Source of the DNA: an uncultured Prevotellaceae bacterium
Lineage (GTDB): Bacteria; Bacteroidota; Bacteroidia; Bacteroidales; Bacteroidaceae
Length of the DNA: 64,000 bases
Reading direction: 5' to 3'
NCBI GenBank assembly: GCA_900314715.1
Contig: OMWI01000008.1
Coordinates: forward strand, 1 to 64,000
Below the pieces are notes generated by a model. The model was given only the letters and a program-made list of their open reading frames with translations. It did not search any database and was not told the origin of the DNA. Below are positions 36,115 to 45,269 of the stretch, in pieces. Made by a program: the position numbers and the translations under genes. Position 1 is the first letter of the stretch; every line of letters starts with the position of its first letter.

Positions 36115-37737
36115 TTACTTAATCCAACGTGGGTCACCTGCCTTAGCTTTTGCAGCTGCTCCGTCGGGATTTAGAGTGAAGTCTGCATTATCAGCATTGG
36201 CGAAACCTGGATCGGCAATGGTACCATTCTCATCAAACCAACTGATGGTTGCATCTGCACCAGCGCCAGGAGAAGTTAGGTTCTCACAATTGAAGTAGAA
36301 ATTATTACTCAAAGTAGGCTCTGGGTCAGTTGACTTCTGATTAGTGAAGCCACGCTTATTGTTGGTACCCACTACGATGTTATTGGTGAAGACAACATCA
36401 TTGCCAGCGAAGCGAACATAAAGCAAACGATAGTTAGCTGCCGTTGCACCCACTTTATAGAATGTACATTTGTCTACCGTAACCACAGGACCTGGAACAT
36501 CCGGGAAAGTACCAGAAGCATCGTCAACACGGATAAAATCACGAGCAGAAGCTACGTTGTAGAATGTACTCTTGGTTAAGTTGATAGCTCTTGGATAACC
36601 CTTACGACTATCAATAAAGTCACCACCAGAACATTCAATGCCGTAGACGATACAGTTATTGAATGTAATATCTTCAACGGTAGACTCAACATTCAAGTAA
36701 ACCAATCCCTTACCATCAGCACGACCGGTAATAGTACAGTTCTGTATATCCAATGGACCATAATTGGTTTCAGCAGTCTTGAAATTGAAGAGTTGGTCGG
36801 TAGTGGCATTGTCAGAACCATCAACAACAAGTTGGCTCATACTGAGTGATGCACCTTCGTTGATTTCGAAACGACCCTTAATGATAGGTTGGTCAGTTGG
36901 ATAAATACCCTTGATGGTCATGTTTTTGTTCACCTTAACGGCACCAGTCAGACCTTCTTCATTCACATTCAATTCATAAACACCACCATATACGGCGATA
37001 ACAGCATTATTGGGAAGTTCCTCATCTTCTATTACCTTCTTCAAGTCATCATCCTCATGTACAAGGATAGCGCCCTCAAGGTCAGCGATAGTAGTGAAGT
37101 TTCGGTTTCCACATTGCTTGCCATTATAATATAGGTATGCAGTATAAGCTGTTTCAGGAGTAAGTCCTCCAACGACTGCCTTCCCTGCCGCTTTTTCTTC
37201 AGCCGTAATCTCATGCTTGATGTCTCCAATGACAATTGTAGAAACATCGAAACCCTCTTCTACATCCCAACTCAAAGTAACACTACGGTCGGCAATGTCT
37301 GCTGGTTTGGGATTCTTCAAGAACTGCTTGGTAGAGGTTTTGAAGTAAGCACCATTCCATTTAGAGGTACGACTGTTCTCGTTTTCAGTAATAGCCTGAA
37401 CATATACCGTATATTTAGTATCGAAGAACAAGCCATTTACCGTGAGAGGTATCTGACTCTCGGTAACTCCCGTGATAGACTTTGCAGGTGTACCTTCTAT
37501 ATTATAAGACATACTATCTTCTGCGAAAATCAGCAAGTTATAACTTGTTGCCTTAGCAGAAGGAGTCCATTTGATGTCAGCAGATGTCTCCTGCACATTT
37601 GTTGCTTCCAAACCGATTGGAGACAAGTTACGAGCAAGTGTATAACTTGTAATCTCATCACTTTGGTCGCTACAAGCGGTCAGAGCTGCCGTAGCAAGCC
37701 CTAACACACATAATGAGAATATCTTAAACTTTTTCAT
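36115..37737 (-). CDS. Surface lipoprotein with Fn3-like and DUF4957/DUF5123-like domains
   Basis: The 540-residue lipoprotein (lipobox LTACSD, C22) has two Fn3-like modules (about 40-135 and 140-220), then a beta-helix-like region (about 225-540) with VNKNMTIKGIYPTDQPIIKG, which resembles the DUF4957/DUF5123 pair. Such proteins are found beside SusCD in pectin loci of Bacteroides and Prevotella and are believed to bind glycan at the surface. It starts 19 bp after the SusD stop and ends before a terminator hairpin. No catalytic signature is visible, so it is called a glycan-binding protein by position. Confidence 0.82.
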   Translation of the reverse strand: MKKFKIFSLCVLGLATAALTACSDQSDEITSYTLARNLSPIGLEATNVQETSADIKWTPSAKATSYNLLIFAEDSMSYNIEGTPAKSITGVTESQIPLTVNGLFFDTKYTVYVQAITENENSRTSKWNGAYFKTSTKQFLKNPKPADIADRSVTLSWDVEEGFDVSTIVIGDIKHEITAEEKAAGKAVVGGLTPETAYTAYLYYNGKQCGNRNFTTIADLEGAILVHEDDDLKKVIEDEELPNNAVIAVYGGVYELNVNEEGLTGAVKVNKNMTIKGIYPTDQPIIKGRFEINEGASLSMSQLVVDGSDNATTDQLFNFKTAETNYGPLDIQNCTITGRADGKGLVYLNVESTVEDITFNNCIVYGIECSGGDFIDSRKGYPRAINLTKSTFYNVASARDFIRVDDASGTFPDVPGPVVTVDKCTFYKVGATAANYRLLYVRFAGNDVVFTNNIVVGTNNKRGFTNQKSTDPEPTLSNNFYFNCENLTSPGAGADATISWFDENGTIADPGFANADNADFTLNPDGAAAKAKAGDPRWIK

Positions 37738-37756
37738 TGTTTACTTGTTATTTTGA

Positions 37757-39661
37757 TTAGTCAGACAATTGACCATAATTACCATCGTTATTCAGCATAC
37801 CATTACTATTAGTAATGAATACTGTCCAGATGGGCCAGAGGCAATTCATGCTGGGTTTGTCTACTACGTAAAGACCATTGATAATGTCATCGGTGATACG
37901 TGGCAAGTTGTTGCTAAGGAACCAACCCTTGCTTTCAAAGCCAGCATCTTTCATTTCCTTACCGTGATCATCGGTGTCGCCATGGTTCAAGCCATAGATT
38001 ACCAAAGTCTCACCGTCTACAGGATTATCGAATATACGAGCCTCAGAAGGAATAGACATACCGTTCTCATAAAGTCGTACGTATACCTTTTCGGGCAGGT
38101 CGGCATATTCACCCTCACGTTTGGCAAGACGTTGCAATTTAGCTTTAGCCTCAGCCATCTTCTGGTCGATAATACCCCAACGCACGAGGTCTGGCTTACG
38201 AAGCACTTCACCAGCAAACTCAAAGGCACGTTGCTCTACGATTCCGCTAAAGAAAGTACTTTTGCTTGCCGTGTACTTAGATTGCAAGGCGGCAACTTTC
38301 TCAGCAGGAAGTGCACGATCGAGGATAGGTTTCATATATGGCCATGCAGCAGCTGGTCCGTCTAACTCGTTGATTGCCTCAGCAGCCATCAAGTAAACGT
38401 CAGCCAAACGCATGTATTGCCAGTTGATACCATCGTCATTGTCAGAGGTAACATAACGGTTCATCCACTCATAACGCAACTTACCAAAATACATGGCCGT
38501 TGGGTTGCTGATCACTTGCGGAACCTTATATACATTATAATCTTGATCATTGTAATGAGCTACATATTCTACACCGTCTTCCTTAGCACCCCAACGATAG
38601 GGAATACAAGTGATGTCACGGCGAATATCGTCTACATCATAATCATAGAACAACGTAGGAAGTGGACCATTCACACCACCACGATTTTGCTTGGTGTATT
38701 GGTCTGACACTTGGTGACGAATACCCCATGTATAAAGTACACGACCACGACCGTCTGAGAATGGGATTTCCCAAATGCTCTCAGCACCAGCAGCTACATT
38801 GTCCGTACAAAGATTGGTGAAGTTTGTCTTAAACTCGCCAAGCGTATTACGTCCGCTATTGATAACGTCAAGACATTCTTCCTTGGCTATCTGATACATC
38901 TTCTCAGGTGCCAACTCTGGATCCTTAGAACGGCGGTAACCGTCTCCACGAAGTCCATAACCACCTGCATAAAGAGCAATACGAGCACGTAAGCTTTTCA
39001 CGAAAGACTTGCTCACACGCTCAGTAGTACGAGTGATAGAGTTTTCGTTTGGCCAATAGCAATAACCTTCAGCCTCTTTCAAGTCTGCCAGCAATTGCTT
39101 GTAGATAGAGTCACGATTGGTACGTGACTTGTAGAGGTTCTCGGCATTATTAGGTTCAAAACGAGCGGGAACGTCGCCCCATGCCTTAATTAAGTCGTTA
39201 TAGATAACGGCACGCAAAGTAAGAGCCTCACCCAAGAGATGGGCCATATTAGGTCTGGTCTCCACGCCACCATACTGACGCAAACCCTTGATGGCAAGAT
39301 TAGCACGCTCAATACCTTCATAGAATTTCGCATAGGCATTGGTGGCATTGTTCATCTGGGAGTTTTCTGGTGTTGTATTGTAATTGGCGAGTGCATACTT
39401 ATCAGACAGACGCTCAGAATAACTGGGCGTGATAATCCACTCCACGTCTGAGTTGATACCATAATAAGGCAAGAAACGTCCACGGTATGAGTTTGTCTCA
39501 CCAAAGGAAACGTGAATAGACATAATCTCTGCCTCTGCCAACGAGTAAGTTGCGAATACCGAAGACTCGTCGAGTGAGGAGATAGACGGAGAGTCCATGT
39601 CGCAAGAAGACAATCCCACAAGCGACAAAGCCATGATTGATAATTTAATATAGTTCTTCAT
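37757..39661 (-). CDS. SusD/RagB-family outer-membrane glycan-binding lipoprotein (first pair)
   Basis: The 634-residue lipoprotein has its lipobox at LVGLSSCDMD (C20). SusD features include SSVFATYSLAEAEIMSIHVS, NATNAYAKFYEGIERANLAI, GEALTLRAVIYNDLIKAWGD and MRLADVYLMAAEAINELDGP. It caps and delivers glycan to the SusC encoded 20 bp upstream. It is followed 19 bp later by the DUF5123-like lipoprotein, so three surface proteins are in one unit. Substrate class (pectin) is inferred only from the GH28 and the lipoprotein type. Confidence 0.92.
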   Translation of the reverse strand: MKNYIKLSIMALSLVGLSSCDMDSPSISSLDESSVFATYSLAEAEIMSIHVSFGETNSYRGRFLPYYGINSDVEWIITPSYSERLSDKYALANYNTTPENSQMNNATNAYAKFYEGIERANLAIKGLRQYGGVETRPNMAHLLGEALTLRAVIYNDLIKAWGDVPARFEPNNAENLYKSRTNRDSIYKQLLADLKEAEGYCYWPNENSITRTTERVSKSFVKSLRARIALYAGGYGLRGDGYRRSKDPELAPEKMYQIAKEECLDVINSGRNTLGEFKTNFTNLCTDNVAAGAESIWEIPFSDGRGRVLYTWGIRHQVSDQYTKQNRGGVNGPLPTLFYDYDVDDIRRDITCIPYRWGAKEDGVEYVAHYNDQDYNVYKVPQVISNPTAMYFGKLRYEWMNRYVTSDNDDGINWQYMRLADVYLMAAEAINELDGPAAAWPYMKPILDRALPAEKVAALQSKYTASKSTFFSGIVEQRAFEFAGEVLRKPDLVRWGIIDQKMAEAKAKLQRLAKREGEYADLPEKVYVRLYENGMSIPSEARIFDNPVDGETLVIYGLNHGDTDDHGKEMKDAGFESKGWFLSNNLPRITDDIINGLYVVDKPSMNCLWPIWTVFITNSNGMLNNDGNYGQLSD

Positions 39662-39681
39662 TTTCTTATTCCTCCTTCATA

Positions 39682-42600
39682 TTAGAAATTCAAATTCAGA
39701 CCTACAACGAATTGACGGCTACGTGGGTAACCAGAATAGTCAACATTCGGGGTCAGATTGTTCTTACGGATACAGTCGGCTTCTGGGTCAGAACCAGAGT
39801 AACCAGTGATGCAGAACACGTTATAAGCCGTAACGTAGAAGCGCAGGCTATTAATGCCAGCTTGTCTGGTTAATGTCTCGGGCAGAGTATAACCCAATGT
39901 CAAAGTGTTCAAGCGCAAGAAAGAAGCATTCTCAATGGCCCAATCTGTCAAGACAAACTTAGACATGTAAGGACTCCACATGGTAGTGTTTGCATTCATT
40001 GAAGCCAACGTTGCTGGATCAGTAACAAACTCTCCTGCGTCGTTCACATAAGTCCAACGCTTGCCAGAGGCCATGTCGGTACTCAAGTTACGATATTGTG
40101 AGAACTTTGTATAAGATGCGGTGGTATACTCAATCTTATTGGCGTTGTAAACCTTATTACCAATACTGAAGTTGAAGTTAGCAGCAAGGTCAAAGCCGTA
40201 AGCGCGAGCATTGAGAGAGAAACCACCAACGAAGTCGGGATTGACATTGCCAATAGTGGTAATATCCTTTGCATCAACCACACCATCGTTATTAATGTCT
40301 TGTAGTTTCATTGAACCGGGACGAATGGTGCCAATCACGGATGAAGAATTTACCACACCTTCTTTGGGCATCCACTCCTTAGTTGCCGCATCATATCCTG
40401 TGAAGTCGGAAACCTCATAGCGTCCAGCACTCTTATAACCAACAATTTCACCAACAGCGTGACCTACAGCAATGCGGTAGTCGTTACCGATTTCAGTAGA
40501 ACCCCAGTTGGAGTTGGTCTCAAAGTCATTGATACCCAATTCCTTGATTTCGTTCTTGTTGTAACCGATGTTACCCGTGAAGTCAATACCCCAGTCTTTC
40601 TTGTTAACAATATGGTAAGTCAAAGAAACTTCAAAACCTGTATTCTGAGTCTTACCCAAGTTGCGATACTGTGTATCATAACCAGAACCAGATGTTGGGA
40701 ATTCAATCAACAAATCTTTCGTGGTGTTATTATAACCTTCAATGTTACCATTCAATTTACCTCCAAAGAGTGTGAAGTCTAAACCAAAATTACGGGTAAT
40801 CGTAGTTTCCCACTTCAAGTCGGGATTAGCCATTACCTTAGAAGGAGCCCAGTAAGTGGAAATTCCATTCACCCATGAAGTAGCCTTTGGACTATATTCT
40901 TGAACAAGCTGTCCAACAGGAATATTGTTGTTACCAGCAGTACCGTAACTGAAACGGATTTTCAAGTCGTCAAGCCATTTCTGCGTGCCTTTCATGAAAG
41001 GCTCAGAAGAAATACGCCAAGCAATAGCTGCTGAGGGGAAATAACCCCAACGATTAGCCTTAGAGAACTTTGAGCTACCATCGGCACGGAATGTAGCACT
41101 CAACAAGTATTTGTCTTGGAAGTTATAGTTAGCACGACCGAACCAAGAAAGCAACTTATCATCGGCACTATAGAAGTCTTCAATAGTATAAGGAATACCT
41201 TGAGCTGTCAACTTCCAAGCTGTCTCTGCATCATAGTCGGTTGGGAAACCGTGAACCTCATCGGTAATGGCATGTTTCTTGGTAATTACATACTCATGAC
41301 CAACCAATAAATTCAGGGAGTGAGGACTATCCTTTCCGAAAATTTTCTTGAAATCGTAACTTGCCGTATTGGTGTTACGGAAACGATGGCGCATGGTATC
41401 CACGTTGCGGATAGCTGGCTTACCTTGATTCTCCTTTGCAGGAACATTCTTAATATAATAAGCGGAAGCACCCCAGAAACGTTGTGAATACTCATCGTAA
41501 GTATCATAACCAAACTCTGTCTTCAACTTCAAGTCTTTGTAAACTTCCCATCCGAAAGAACCTGCCAAGTTCAGATTACGACGCTTTTTCTTTTGGTCGT
41601 TATCTTTGGCAGTAGTGATAGGATCATAGAAGCTTGAACCTTCCAACTCGTCAGTTCCATCAATACCTTTCATAGGTAGCGGGGTATAAAGTACGGCATA
41701 GCGCAAGCGACGGTCGGTATCATATGCACCAGCAGCCTCGTTTGCACCACCACCGAAGATAGAAGTATCAGCATAACGAGCTTGGAAGTCGAGGGTGGTC
41801 TTCTTTGAAGGCTTGGTGTTCAATTTCAATGAGAAGTTATCACGTTTGAAAGAAGAACCGTACATAATAGCCTTGTCGTTCATGTGAGCGTAGCTAAATG
41901 CATACTTGATGTTTTCAGAACCACCATTGATGTTGATGTTGTGGTTAAAGGTGTGACCAATACGTCCATAAGCAAGATCTTGCCAGTCATTGCCCTCAAC
42001 GCCTTTGTAGAGATCCATATCCTGATAGTTTCCAAACTTATCAGTATAATGGGAAATCTTACTGGCATCACCATTGTTATACAACAGAGCATACTCGTAT
42101 TGCCACTTAGCATACTCGTATGTGTCTAACACATCGTAAGTCTTGGCTATCTTCTTCCAACTGTAATAAGCATTGTAGCTCACCTTTACCTTACCTTCCT
42201 TACCACTCTTCGTGGTCACCAAGATTACACCGTTAGCACCACGGCTACCGTAAATAGCCGTAGAAGAAGCGTCTTTCAGTACGGTGATATCCTCAATGTC
42301 GTTGGCAGGAATATCGCTGATACCATCAACGGGGAATCCGTCTACGATGTAGAGAGGGTCGTTGGTCTGTGTGATAGAACCACCACCACGAACGCGAATC
42401 TTCACTTCTGCGTCAGGAGAACCTTCTGTGGTGGTTACTTGTACACCAGCCATCTTACCTGTCAAAGCCTCGGAAGCATTGGCAACGGGTACAGCTTGCA
42501 AGACTTCGCTGTTTACCGTAGCAACAGAACCCGTCAAGTCCTTTTTCTTTACCGTTCCATAACCGATGACTACGACGTCATTCAAACTTGTAGCTTCGTC

Positions 42601-42897
42601 TTCGAGAACCACATTTACACTACTCTTTCCGGCAACGTCAACCGTTTGCGTCTTCATACCAACGTATGAAATCACAATCTTCTTGCTATTGCCTTTAAGA
42701 CTCAAAGAGAAGTTTCCATCAATATCAGTCACCGTTCCATTTCCAGATGCACCCTGTTCAAGAACAGTTGCACCGATAATGGGCTCACCGATATTGTCTG
42801 CTACATTTCCCTTAATCGTCTGCGCTGATAGGGTACCTGCGAAAAACAAGCACAAAGTCATCAACGCCATTCGAATCTTGTTCAAATTACCAGACAT
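39682..42897 (-). CDS. SusC/RagA-family TonB-dependent outer-membrane transporter (first pair)
   Basis: The 1071-residue protein has a signal peptide ending TLSAQ, the N-terminal GNVADNIGEPIIGATVLEQG domain, the DVVVIGYGTVKKKDLTGSV segment, the plug (KIRVRGGGSITQTNDPLYIV; SSTAIYGSRGANGVILVTT) and a barrel ending VVGLNLNF. It opens the locus behind a strong promoter at 42934-42965. With its SusD partner it imports oligosaccharides for periplasmic cleavage, presumably by the GH28 enzyme. No anti-sigma/STN domain is visible at the N-terminus, so control is probably by a regulator encoded elsewhere. Confidence 0.95.
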   Translation of the reverse strand: MSGNLNKIRMALMTLCLFFAGTLSAQTIKGNVADNIGEPIIGATVLEQGASGNGTVTDIDGNFSLSLKGNSKKIVISYVGMKTQTVDVAGKSSVNVVLEDEATSLNDVVVIGYGTVKKKDLTGSVATVNSEVLQAVPVANASEALTGKMAGVQVTTTEGSPDAEVKIRVRGGGSITQTNDPLYIVDGFPVDGISDIPANDIEDITVLKDASSTAIYGSRGANGVILVTTKSGKEGKVKVSYNAYYSWKKIAKTYDVLDTYEYAKWQYEYALLYNNGDASKISHYTDKFGNYQDMDLYKGVEGNDWQDLAYGRIGHTFNHNININGGSENIKYAFSYAHMNDKAIMYGSSFKRDNFSLKLNTKPSKKTTLDFQARYADTSIFGGGANEAAGAYDTDRRLRYAVLYTPLPMKGIDGTDELEGSSFYDPITTAKDNDQKKKRRNLNLAGSFGWEVYKDLKLKTEFGYDTYDEYSQRFWGASAYYIKNVPAKENQGKPAIRNVDTMRHRFRNTNTASYDFKKIFGKDSPHSLNLLVGHEYVITKKHAITDEVHGFPTDYDAETAWKLTAQGIPYTIEDFYSADDKLLSWFGRANYNFQDKYLLSATFRADGSSKFSKANRWGYFPSAAIAWRISSEPFMKGTQKWLDDLKIRFSYGTAGNNNIPVGQLVQEYSPKATSWVNGISTYWAPSKVMANPDLKWETTITRNFGLDFTLFGGKLNGNIEGYNNTTKDLLIEFPTSGSGYDTQYRNLGKTQNTGFEVSLTYHIVNKKDWGIDFTGNIGYNKNEIKELGINDFETNSNWGSTEIGNDYRIAVGHAVGEIVGYKSAGRYEVSDFTGYDAATKEWMPKEGVVNSSSVIGTIRPGSMKLQDINNDGVVDAKDITTIGNVNPDFVGGFSLNARAYGFDLAANFNFSIGNKVYNANKIEYTTASYTKFSQYRNLSTDMASGKRWTYVNDAGEFVTDPATLASMNANTTMWSPYMSKFVLTDWAIENASFLRLNTLTLGYTLPETLTRQAGINSLRFYVTAYNVFCITGYSGSDPEADCIRKNNLTPNVDYSGYPRSRQFVVGLNLNF

Positions 42898-42933
42898 ACA
42901 ATAATTATTAGATTAATAAATAGATTATTTCCG

Positions 42934-42965
42934 CAAATATAATTAAATTTAACCAATTAAACAAA
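42934..42965 (-). promoter_or_regulatory. Promoter of the polysaccharide utilization locus
   Basis: Minus-strand TTTG (42965-42962), 20 bp, TATATTTG (42941-42934), an exact consensus match 36 bp before the SusC start. Confidence 0.75.
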
Positions 42966-43029
42966 AACATCTTGATTTTTTATCCAAAAACTCGCTAATT
43001 GCATGGTTAAACTTAACTATATGATAACA

Positions 43030-44010
43030 CTATTCACGAATAAGTTCTCTACAACTTTCTAAAATAGCAATCAATTGCTCCATCTTCTCTGCGCGAAGCA
43101 TCTCTATACGAGTTGGCCTAAAATTGGGGATTCCCTTGAAGATGGGCGTTGAAGCCAAATGTCTTCTTGTGTGCAATATTCCCCTGTATTCATCTATGCG
43201 CTCTACATTGATGCGCAATTGTTCTTCCAAGATATCTATCTTGTCGTCGGTCGTCAATTCGTTGAACGGTTTATTGTCAAGATAATCTATCATTTCCTTG
43301 AATATCCAAGGTCTTCCGAACGTTGCCCTTCCAACCATAACAGCATCAACGCCATATTGAAGAAATGCTTGTTTGGCTTTTTCCGGTGAAGTAATGTCGC
43401 CATTACCGATAATAGGGATATGAATACGAGGATTATTCTTCACTTCTCCGATGAGTGTCCAATCTGCCTCGCCCGTATACATTTGCGAACGAGTTCTACC
43501 ATGAATGGTTAATGCCTGAATGCCACAATCTTGTAATTGTTCGGCAAGTTCGGTAATAATCAGATGATTCGAATCCCATCCTAAACGCGTCTTTACGGTA
43601 ACGGGAACTTGAACGGCCTTGACAACTTCGCGAGTTATCTCGAGCAACAAGGGTATGTTCTGTAACATTCCTGCACCCGCTCCCTTTCCCGCAACCTTCT
43701 TGACAGGACAACCAAAGTTAAGGTCGATGATGTCTGGGTGAGCTTGTTCAACTATCTTCGCCGCTTCCACCATAGATTCAACATCACGACCATAGATTTG
43801 GATTCCTACGGGACGTTCCTCGTCACTGATGGTGAGCTTGTTAATGGTAGATTGTATGGAGCGAACTAATGCCTCTGCACTCACGAACTCTGTATAAACC
43901 ATAGCTGCACCATATCGTTTGCACAAATGGCGAAACCCGATATCCGTTACATCTTCCATCGGAGCAAGGAAAAGCGGATTGCTCCCAAACTCTACATCAC
44001 CTATTTTCAT
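43030..44010 (-). CDS. dusB: tRNA-dihydrouridine synthase (DusB-like)
   Basis: The 326-residue flavoenzyme reduces uridines in the D-loop of tRNA. FLAPMEDVTDIGFRHLCKRY, IIDLNFGCPVKKVAGKGAGAG (with the catalytic cysteine) and IIGNGDITSPEKA are diagnostic. The ATG at 44008-44010 shares one base with the TGA of the upstream lipoprotein gene (TGATG), showing translational coupling; a TTG one codon earlier is in frame. A housekeeping enzyme at the 3' end of a glycan-degradation operon is unusual in arrangement but common enough in dense genomes. Confidence 0.93.
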   Translation of the reverse strand: MKIGDVEFGSNPLFLAPMEDVTDIGFRHLCKRYGAAMVYTEFVSAEALVRSIQSTINKLTISDEERPVGIQIYGRDVESMVEAAKIVEQAHPDIIDLNFGCPVKKVAGKGAGAGMLQNIPLLLEITREVVKAVQVPVTVKTRLGWDSNHLIITELAEQLQDCGIQALTIHGRTRSQMYTGEADWTLIGEVKNNPRIHIPIIGNGDITSPEKAKQAFLQYGVDAVMVGRATFGRPWIFKEMIDYLDNKPFNELTTDDKIDILEEQLRINVERIDEYRGILHTRRHLASTPIFKGIPNFRPTRIEMLRAEKMEQLIAILESCRELIRE

Positions 44011-45257
44011 CAATAAATAAAGGTATAGGTAATTGTTTTCCCATTCTGATCTTTCACGGTCATGGTTCTTATGGAACCATTGGAATTGGTTTCCGCTCCT
44101 ACTTGATAGGTATTATATCTTCCCTTTGCCTCTGAAATGACACTCGTAAATCGTGCAAATCTCATCATTGACAACAATAGATAGGGATTGCAATTGTCTA
44201 CACCTTCCAATAATTGGTTCACGTCTAAATTCGTTGCACAATTGTTTACGTTGCTATATGACAACTTATATGTCTCATACACATTACGATTGTCTGAGTA
44301 ATGGCGATAAATAGCCATACTATCAGCCACATGCGTATCATCTATCGTCAAAGAACCATTTCCATTATAATATATTCCGTATTGCGTATAGAAAGGTCCA
44401 CATTGGTCAAGTACCTTGAAAGCATTCTCAAAAGAAACGGGGAACACATCGTTCATATAAAATGAACGGTATTCAATTAAGTGGTCTACCACTGCCGAAC
44501 GTTGAATTGTTCCGTTATAATCGCAACGCATATTGGCACTGGACGTTGTAGAAAGACTTGTCAAACAATATGGATCGTAAAAAGCATTGTCTACTCCATT
44601 GAAATTCATTTGTTGGTAAACACCTTCTTCCACGGCATTTTGAACAAAGAATGTAGAATCTCGATAATTAAACTTACTTACTTCTTGAACGACAATCTTC
44701 CTTTCATCGTCATTATAAATCATGGTGAGATTGTGTTCCGTTTGGTTTCCTTTCAATGATAGAGCTAATGGACGCGACATTGCATCATAAGCAACACGAA
44801 TCTCACTACCATCAGAACCCTGTATGCTCTTTACCAAAGGAGCATTACCCAACGAACCATCTATACGACTGGCATATTGCTGAAAAGAGAAAGAGGTATA
44901 TGCTTTATCGGATTGTTCAGAATCTGTAATACGGAAAATCGCATAACGAGCCTTACCTGTTTCATTGGACGAAAGGGTTACTCCATAGCGACAAAACATA
45001 TTTGCCTTTCCACTCTTTTGTCCTTGAATGTTAATCCATGAATCATCACCTTGATATGTAGTTATTTCCCAAGGACAATTGGAATAAAACACTAAACTAT
45101 CTTTTGTTTGATTGGCATAAAGACAAGACAATGGCATGTTTCCCGTCATCGGTTGCTGAACGGTAATGATATATTGAGTCAATGGCTCTGCTTTTTCACA
45201 AGCTACCAAAAACAAACTCGTACATAAACCCAAAAGAACTGGTTTCAATAATTTCAT
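44010..45257 (-). CDS. Uncharacterised lipoprotein with BACON-like N-terminal domain
   Basis: The 415-residue lipoprotein has the lipobox LFLVACEKAE (C20). Residues about 30-135 resemble a BACON-type beta-sandwich (NCPWEITTYQGDDSWINIQG with later GKARYAIFRI), a domain thought to bind mucin or glycans. The remainder (about 150-415) is of unknown type, with repeated short beta-strand patterns such as RPLALSLKGNQTEHNLTMIY. It follows the double-GH43 gene by 12 bp and overlaps dusB by one base. No enzyme signature is visible. Function is not assigned beyond a probable surface location. Confidence 0.7.
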   Translation of the reverse strand: MKLLKPVLLGLCTSLFLVACEKAEPLTQYIITVQQPMTGNMPLSCLYANQTKDSLVFYSNCPWEITTYQGDDSWINIQGQKSGKANMFCRYGVTLSSNETGKARYAIFRITDSEQSDKAYTSFSFQQYASRIDGSLGNAPLVKSIQGSDGSEIRVAYDAMSRPLALSLKGNQTEHNLTMIYNDDERKIVVQEVSKFNYRDSTFFVQNAVEEGVYQQMNFNGVDNAFYDPYCLTSLSTTSSANMRCDYNGTIQRSAVVDHLIEYRSFYMNDVFPVSFENAFKVLDQCGPFYTQYGIYYNGNGSLTIDDTHVADSMAIYRHYSDNRNVYETYKLSYSNVNNCATNLDVNQLLEGVDNCNPYLLLSMMRFARFTSVISEAKGRYNTYQVGAETNSNGSIRTMTVKDQNGKTITYTFIY

Positions 45258-45269
45258 GTTATCTATCTT

